Source: an uncultured Aliiroseovarius sp. (GTDB lineage: Bacteria; Pseudomonadota; Alphaproteobacteria; Rhodobacterales; Rhodobacteraceae). From it: DNA of 64,000 bases. A model generated the notes under the pieces. The model did no database searches. It was not told the origin of the DNA and saw only the letters and a program-made list of their open reading frames with translations. The stretch is from assembly GCF_947497285.1 (NCBI RefSeq), contig NZ_CANMFT010000001.1, positions 655,551 through 719,550 on the forward strand, in the 5' to 3' direction. Numbering within the stretch: position 1 is the first letter of the stretch; every line of letters starts with the position of its first letter. The position numbers were made by a program, and so were the translations under genes. Positions 59,145 to 64,000 of the stretch are shown one piece after another.

Positions 59145-60440
59145 ATGTCGAACACCGAACAACTGAAGGCCCGGCGCAATGACGCGGTTGCCAATGGGGT
59201 CGCCACACGTGGCATCTATGCCGCGCGCGCTGAAAATGCAGAGCTTTGGGACGTGGACGGCAAGCGGTTCATCGACTTTGCCGTGGGCATCGCGGTGAAC
59301 AACACCGGCCACCGTCACCCTAAGGTGATGGCCGCCGTGGCCCAGCAGGCCGAGGCCTTCACCCACACCTGTTTCCACGTTGCCCCCTACGAAGGTTACG
59401 TCAAGCTGGCCGAGCGCTTGAACGCGGTCACGCCGGGCGACTTTGCCAAGAAAACCATGCTGGTCACCACCGGTGCAGAAGCGGTCGAGAACGCGGTGAA
59501 AATGGCACGCGCGCATACCGGCCGGTCGGGTGTGATCGCGTTCACCGGCGCCTTTCACGGGCGCACCTTGATGGGGATGGCGCTGTGTGGCAAGGTGACG
59601 CCTTACAAGAAAGCCTTCGGCGCAATGCCACCCGAAGTCGTGCATGTTCCCTTCCCGAATGCCTTCCACGGCACCTCGGTCGAGGTGTCGCTGTCGGTGC
59701 TCGACAACATGTTCAAAAGCTCGATCGACCCCGAACGGGTCGCTGCGATGATCATTGAGCCTGTGCAAGGGGAAGGCGGGTTCAACATTGCCCCGCCAGA
59801 ATTCCTGCGCGCGTTGCGGAAAATCTGCGATGAACATGGCATCGTCCTGATTGCTGACGAGGTGCAGGCAGGCATGGCGCGGACCGGCAAGATGTTTGGC
59901 TTTGAACATTCGGGCGTCGCTGCGGACCTTGTGACTATGGCCAAAGGTCTGGCAGGGGGCTTCCCGCTGTCCGCCGTCACGGGCCGGAAAGAGATCGTGG
60001 ACGCAGCGCCGGTGGGCGGCGTCGGGGGCACCTATGCCGGCAATCCGCTGGCGGTCGCCGCGGCCCATGCCGTGCTGGACGTGATCGAGGAAGAACAGCT
60101 TTGCGACCGCGCGGTTGAAATTGGGGACAAGATCCAGGCCCGCCTGACTGACATCGCATCGCGTCAAGGCATGGAAGCGATCGGTGACGTGCGCGGGCTG
60201 GGCGCGATGGTGGCGTTCGAACTGGTCACCGACCGCGAAACGAACGCGCCCGATGTGGCGCTGACCCAAGCCATCGTCGCCGAGGCCGAGGCGCGGGGGC
60301 TGATCATTCTGCCCTGTGGCACCCGTGGCAACGCCGTGCGCCTGTTGCCGCCTTTAACGGTGCCCATGGGCCAACTTGACGAAGCACTCGATATTCTGGA
60401 GGCCTCGATCGAGGCCGCCATGACCGCGAAAGGAGCCTGA
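59145..60440 (+). CDS. gabT: 4-Aminobutyrate / 5-aminovalerate aminotransferase
   Basis: A 431-residue class III aminotransferase (fold type I). The PLP lysine lies in TMAKGLAGGFPLSAV near residue 270, with VLIADEVQAGMARTGKMFGFE near 236-256. It uses 2-oxoglutarate as amino acceptor; omega-amino acids such as GABA or 5-aminovalerate are the donors. Neighbouring glutaryl-CoA dehydrogenase and CoA-transferase make a DavT-like role (5-aminovalerate to glutarate semialdehyde) the better pathway guess, but sequence does not separate GabT from DavT. ATG 59145 follows GGGGGATCGC. Confidence 0.9.
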   Translation: MSNTEQLKARRNDAVANGVATRGIYAARAENAELWDVDGKRFIDFAVGIAVNNTGHRHPKVMAAVAQQAEAFTHTCFHVAPYEGYVKLAERLNAVTPGDFAKKTMLVTTGAEAVENAVKMARAHTGRSGVIAFTGAFHGRTLMGMALCGKVTPYKKAFGAMPPEVVHVPFPNAFHGTSVEVSLSVLDNMFKSSIDPERVAAMIIEPVQGEGGFNIAPPEFLRALRKICDEHGIVLIADEVQAGMARTGKMFGFEHSGVAADLVTMAKGLAGGFPLSAVTGRKEIVDAAPVGGVGGTYAGNPLAVAAAHAVLDVIEEEQLCDRAVEIGDKIQARLTDIASRQGMEAIGDVRGLGAMVAFELVTDRETNAPDVALTQAIVAEAEARGLIILPCGTRGNAVRLLPPLTVPMGQLDEALDILEASIEAAMTAKGA

Positions 60441-60443
60441 CAC

Positions 60444-61658
60444 ATGGCCAAGACCCTCGCCCCGCAATCCCAGCCCGGACTTGGAAGTTTCAACTGGGAA
60501 GACCCGTTTCTGCTGGAAGACCAGTTGGAAGAAGACGAACGCATGATCCGCGACAGCGCCTTCGCCTATGCGCAGGAAAAACTGATGCCGCGTGTCACCG
60601 ATGCCTTCGCCAAGGAAGAAACCGACCCGGCTATTTTCGCCGAGATGGGTGAAATGGGCCTGTTGGGCACCACCATCCCTGAAGAATATGGCGGGCTTGG
60701 TGGCGGCTATGTCACCTATGGCCTTGTGGCGCGCGAGGTAGAGCGTGTGGACAGCGGCTATCGGTCGATGATGTCGGTGCAATCGTCGCTGGTGATGTAT
60801 CCGATCTATGCCTACGGCACGGAAGATCAGCGCAAGAAATACCTGCCCAAACTGGCCTCGGGTGAATGGATCGGCTGTTTTGGTCTGACCGAACCGGATG
60901 CGGGCTCCGATCCCGGGTCGTTGAAAACGACGGCGAAGAAAGTCGATGGCGGCTATGTGCTGAACGGGTCCAAAATGTGGATTTCGAACGCGCCGATCGC
61001 GGATGTCTTCGTGGTCTGGGCCAAATCAGACGCCCATGGCGGCAAGATCAAAGGCTTCGTGCTTGAGAAGGGCATGAAAGGTCTGAGCGCTCCAAAAATT
61101 GAGGGCAAGCTGTCCCTGCGTGCCTCGATCACCGGAGAGATTGTCATGGCAAATGTCGAAGTGTCCGAGGACGCTCTACTGCCTGATGTGGAAGGCCTGA
61201 AGGGTCCGTTCGGATGTCTGAACCGCGCGCGCTATGGCATCGCATGGGGGGCAATGGGGGCGGCAGAAGCCTGTTGGCACGCCGCGCGTCAATATGGGTT
61301 GGATCGGAAGCAATTCGGTAAGCCCTTGGCGCAAACACAGCTGTTTCAGTTGAAACTTGCCAACATGCAGACCGAGATCAGCCTTGGCCTGCAAGCTGCC
61401 CTGCGGGTCGGGCGCTTGATGGACGTTGCCAAGGCCGCGCCCGAAATGGTGTCGATCATCAAACGCAACAATTGCGGCAAGGCGCTGGAGATCGCGCGCC
61501 ACGCCCGTGACATGCATGGTGGCAACGGCATCAGTCAGGATTTCCACGTGATCCGCCACATGGTCAACCTTGAGACGGTGAACACCTATGAAGGCACCCA
61601 TGACGTGCACGCGCTGATCCTTGGCCGTGCGCAAACGGGGCTGCAAGCTTTCTTCTGA
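60444..61658 (+). CDS. gcdH: Glutaryl-CoA dehydrogenase
   Basis: A 404-residue acyl-CoA dehydrogenase that oxidatively decarboxylates glutaryl-CoA to crotonyl-CoA with FAD. The GcdH-type start is present ([21 protein letters not shown]), with [17 protein letters not shown] near 147-163 for FAD and substrate contact and the catalytic Glu in [20 protein letters not shown] near residue 382. It is three bases after the aminotransferase stop. The pathway partner is the CoA-transferase on the other strand. A plain short-chain acyl-CoA dehydrogenase is less likely given the N-terminus. Confidence 0.95.
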   Translation: MAKTLAPQSQPGLGSFNWEDPFLLEDQLEEDERMIRDSAFAYAQEKLMPRVTDAFAKEETDPAIFAEMGEMGLLGTTIPEEYGGLGGGYVTYGLVAREVERVDSGYRSMMSVQSSLVMYPIYAYGTEDQRKKYLPKLASGEWIGCFGLTEPDAGSDPGSLKTTAKKVDGGYVLNGSKMWISNAPIADVFVVWAKSDAHGGKIKGFVLEKGMKGLSAPKIEGKLSLRASITGEIVMANVEVSEDALLPDVEGLKGPFGCLNRARYGIAWGAMGAAEACWHAARQYGLDRKQFGKPLAQTQLFQLKLANMQTEISLGLQAALRVGRLMDVAKAAPEMVSIIKRNNCGKALEIARHARDMHGGNGISQDFHVIRHMVNLETVNTYEGTHDVHALILGRAQTGLQAFF

Positions 61659-61676
61659 ATACGAGCAAATTTAGAT

Positions 61677-61705
61677 AAAAAGGGCGCCTTCGGGCGCCTT
61701 TTTTG
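61677..61705 (+). terminator. Intrinsic terminator after gcdH
   Basis: GGCGCC (61683-61688) pairs with GGCGCC (61693-61698) around a TTCG loop, with an A-run before and a T-run after that extend the stem. It ends the aminotransferase-gcdH transcript. Confidence 0.9.
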
Positions 61706-61844
61706 CATTTGGTTTAAGCCAATGTTCACCGCCCGACTTCTATGCCTGCTCTATGGCCTGAATGCGAACCGCAGGACTGATCGAAGCGGTTTGTGACGCT
61801 CTTAGTGCGGACGGCAGGCCGACTTGTTGGGAACGGAGGCTTCA

Positions 61845-64000
61845 ATGCACCATCTTGCACGCTATCGGATCGCCCACCTGTTGCCGGTGGTGATGATCCT
61901 ACTGGTCGGAATATCCGTGTGTGGCGCGGTTTTCGTGTCCTATCGCGAAAGCCGGGCTTCGCTGCTGGCGGGGACTGAACAGATGATGCAGGCGCTTGTC
62001 GAAAGCCGCCGTGTGCAAGTGGAACGCGCGATGGAGCGAAACCGCGCCGACCTTGTTGTGTCCGCAAAACGCAGCGCGACGGCGCGCGCGCTGAAAAGCC
62101 TGACCCGTGCCTGGAAAGTTCTGGATGGCAATCGGGAAAAAGCGCTCCAGCGGCTATATATCGACGAAAACCCGCATGCAGAGGGGCTGCGGCATGAATT
62201 GGCCTGGGCCGGCGATGACAGCACCTATTCGACGGTTCATGCGCAAATTCACCCGGAATTTCGGTCGATGCAAACGGCCTATGGCTATTATGATGTGTTT
62301 CTTTTGGATCTGGACGGGAACCTGATCTATTCGGTGTCCAAGGAACGAGATTTTGCAACAAATCTGAACACTGGCCCCTACAAGGACAGTGGGTTGGGTC
62401 GTGCCTATCGCGCAGCGATGACGCTTGAAGATGGTGAAATCGCGTTCGCGGACTATGAGGCCTATGCACCCAGCAACGCGGCCCCTGCGGCGTTCATCGC
62501 GATGCCGGTGTTCAATCGCCGCAATGAACGAGAAGGTGTGCTGGCGTATCAGCTTGCGTCCCAACCGATCAACGCCATCACCAATCAGGCCGCAGAATTG
62601 GGTGAAAGCGGAGAGGTGATCCTTGTCGGCCCTGACGGACTGGCCCGGTCGACCTCGCGATTTGCTGAAGAAAACTGGGTCGGGCGCCATGAAATAACGT
62701 CTGAAGCAAGCCGACTTGCGCTTGGCGGGTCAAGCGGGGTCATGAAGGAGGTGTCCGCAAAGGGTGTGCCGATCGTGACCGCCTATGCGCCGCTCACGGC
62801 CTATGGCACGGGTTGGGCCATCGTCGCCCAGAAACACCAGGCAGAGGTGTTTCAGTCTGCAAACAGGGTCTTGTCGCTGCTCATCATGAAGGCGTTGCCC
62901 GTTCTGTTGGCCGTTTCGGTCGTTGCGGTCATGATCGCACGCGGGGTGGCGCGGCCGCTGGTGCAGGTTGGCGCAGATATGAGCGCGGTCGCGGGCGGTG
63001 CATTTTCAACGCAGATTGCAGGCACAGACCGCCAAGACGAAATCGGCGCAATCGCCAGAACACTGGCAAATTTTCGAACAAGTCTGGCAGAGGCCAAGCA
63101 CACCCACGAGGAAAGCAGCTTTCGCGGGGCGGCGTTCAGCAACTCATCTTCCTCCATGCTGATGCTTGATCCGGCAGGGGTCGTCACGCATGCAAACACT
63201 GCGGCATTGCAAATGTTTGCCCAGAACGAGGCTGCCTATCAATCTGTCAGTCCTGAGTTTTCGGCAGGCAATGTCGTTGGCACGTCGTTCGATAACCTTC
63301 TGGCAGATGGATTGAAGCCAAGATTGCGCGACGCGTTGGCCGGCGCAGACCAGTTCCCAATTCAGATGGAAGACGCTGTGGGAGAGATTAGAAATACAAT
63401 AGATATCAACAGGGTATGGGATGCTGACGAAAACCTGATCGGATATGTCGTAGAAATTAAAGACATCACCAATGACTTCCTGAACCGGGCTTTGCAAGAC
63501 ACGATCGAAGCACACCAGATCCGGTTGGACATTGATCTGTCGGGGACCGTGATTGGCGCCAATGGCCTGTTGCGAGAAGCGCTTGATTGCGATGCGCGCG
63601 CCTTGGAGGCCGTCGCGCTCTCGGACCTTTCCTCCGACGAAAGGGTGAAGGAAGCTGTCGCTGCGGCAGGGCAGGGCATCGCGACCGTCGGTGTTTTCAC
63701 ATTGTCGCTCGGGTCGAAAAAAGAGATCGATGTTGAAGGCAGTTTTGCGCCTGTTCTGGACAGCAAGGGCGTTCTTTTGCGGATTGTGTTTCTTGGCAAG
63801 GACGTGACGTCAGCGCAGCGCGCGCTGGCCGAGGCGGAGGCGCGTCGCGCAGCGATGGAAGCCGCACAGAGCGAGGTCGTTGAGGCCTTGCGCGTGGGGC
63901 TTGGGCAGCTTTCGGACGGTGACCTGACGACGCGGATCGACCGTGCGTTTTCGGCCGATTACGACGAATTGCGCGAGGATTTCAATTCGGCGGCGGACAA
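61845..64000 (+). CDS. Methyl-accepting chemotaxis-type sensor (partial)
   Basis: The first 718 residues of a signalling protein; the window ends before the stop. A membrane helix (LLPVVMILLVGISVCGAVFV) starts the protein, then a large periplasmic sensor (about 35-335), a second helix (about 350-370), HAMP (about 372-425, RPLVQVGADMSAVAGGAFST), a PAS-like region (about 435-545), a second PAS-like region (about 555-665), and the start of a second HAMP-like region (LGQLSDGDLTTRIDRAF). The missing C-terminus should be an MCP signalling domain, or possibly a kinase. ATG 61845 follows GGAGGCTTCA. Ligand unknown. Confidence 0.75.
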   Translation, partial: MHHLARYRIAHLLPVVMILLVGISVCGAVFVSYRESRASLLAGTEQMMQALVESRRVQVERAMERNRADLVVSAKRSATARALKSLTRAWKVLDGNREKALQRLYIDENPHAEGLRHELAWAGDDSTYSTVHAQIHPEFRSMQTAYGYYDVFLLDLDGNLIYSVSKERDFATNLNTGPYKDSGLGRAYRAAMTLEDGEIAFADYEAYAPSNAAPAAFIAMPVFNRRNEREGVLAYQLASQPINAITNQAAELGESGEVILVGPDGLARSTSRFAEENWVGRHEITSEASRLALGGSSGVMKEVSAKGVPIVTAYAPLTAYGTGWAIVAQKHQAEVFQSANRVLSLLIMKALPVLLAVSVVAVMIARGVARPLVQVGADMSAVAGGAFSTQIAGTDRQDEIGAIARTLANFRTSLAEAKHTHEESSFRGAAFSNSSSSMLMLDPAGVVTHANTAALQMFAQNEAAYQSVSPEFSAGNVVGTSFDNLLADGLKPRLRDALAGADQFPIQMEDAVGEIRNTIDINRVWDADENLIGYVVEIKDITNDFLNRALQDTIEAHQIRLDIDLSGTVIGANGLLREALDCDARALEAVALSDLSSDERVKEAVAAAGQGIATVGVFTLSLGSKKEIDVEGSFAPVLDSKGVLLRIVFLGKDVTSAQRALAEAEARRAAMEAAQSEVVEALRVGLGQLSDGDLTTRIDRAFSADYDELREDFNSAAD

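Noticed and set aside
61726..62469. A 247-residue minus-strand frame over the chemotaxis gene
   Set aside because: It is opposite to a clearly coding transmembrane sensor and has a proline/arginine-rich shadow composition.
1..64000. CRISPR array or intact prophage
   Set aside because: No regularly spaced direct repeats and no phage structural genes were seen. The recombinase cassette and IS are the only mobile signatures.

Overview
The window is chromosomal DNA from a marine alphaproteobacterium of the Rhodobacterales (Roseobacter-type). The evidence is a high-GC sequence with tightly packed genes, a DMSP demethylation pair (dmdA-acuI), the Rhodobacter-type tellurite locus order trgA-trgB-cysK, an alphaproteobacterial SspB, and a circularly permuted two-piece tmRNA gene.

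Layout. 1-6.5 kb: housekeeping genes on the minus strand (RHH protein, DUF4169, fumC, sspB, chrA, an NTF2-like protein), then the permuted ssrA gene at about 4500-4841, a membrane protein, and a GntR/FadR-type regulator with twin operators. 6.5-10.2 kb: a four-gene run DUF2182-DUF1326-dmdA-acuI for DMSP demethylation and acryloyl-CoA detoxification. 10.3-15.3 kb: DsrE-like secreted protein, Hsp20, universal stress protein, BCCT transporter, PLP enzyme. 15.6-23.8 kb: cfa, trgA, trgB, cysK, a large MscS channel, AlaX and a methyltransferase, ending with tRNA-Ser(GGA).

23.9-37.5 kb is an accessory island. It holds a minus-strand, translationally coupled operon: single-TRD HsdS-like protein, HsdM, two-TRD HsdS, a small possibly RNase H/RuvC-like protein, a Hanks-type kinase, HsdR and a YgjP-type metallopeptidase. 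The operon is driven by a strong sigma70-type promoter with a palindrome over its start. Upstream lies a serine-recombinase cassette (small protein, DUF2924, recombinase, ParB/KorB-like HTH) and an IS3-family element. This kinase-bearing type I restriction locus is the best candidate for an undescribed system.

37.8-40.7 kb: XRE-cupin regulator with kbl-tdh (threonine to glycine). 40.9-52.1 kb: a divergent Lrp regulator and a nine-gene + strand run (class V PLP enzyme, MFS with a histidine-rich tail, FAD monooxygenase-like protein, two AhpD/CMD proteins, opine-dehydrogenase-like protein, polyamine-type ABC importer). It looks like an uncharacterised catabolic pathway for a nitrogenous compound. 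52.3-57.3 kb: fasciclin protein, MarR/HpaR regulator, Stealth phosphotransferase and two exported proteins. 57.3-61.7 kb: CaiB/BaiF CoA-transferase, XRE-cupin regulator, GabT/DavT aminotransferase and glutaryl-CoA dehydrogenase, consistent with 5-aminovalerate/glutarate breakdown. The window ends inside a HAMP/PAS signalling protein.

All identifications come from reading the sequence and family knowledge; no database search was run.
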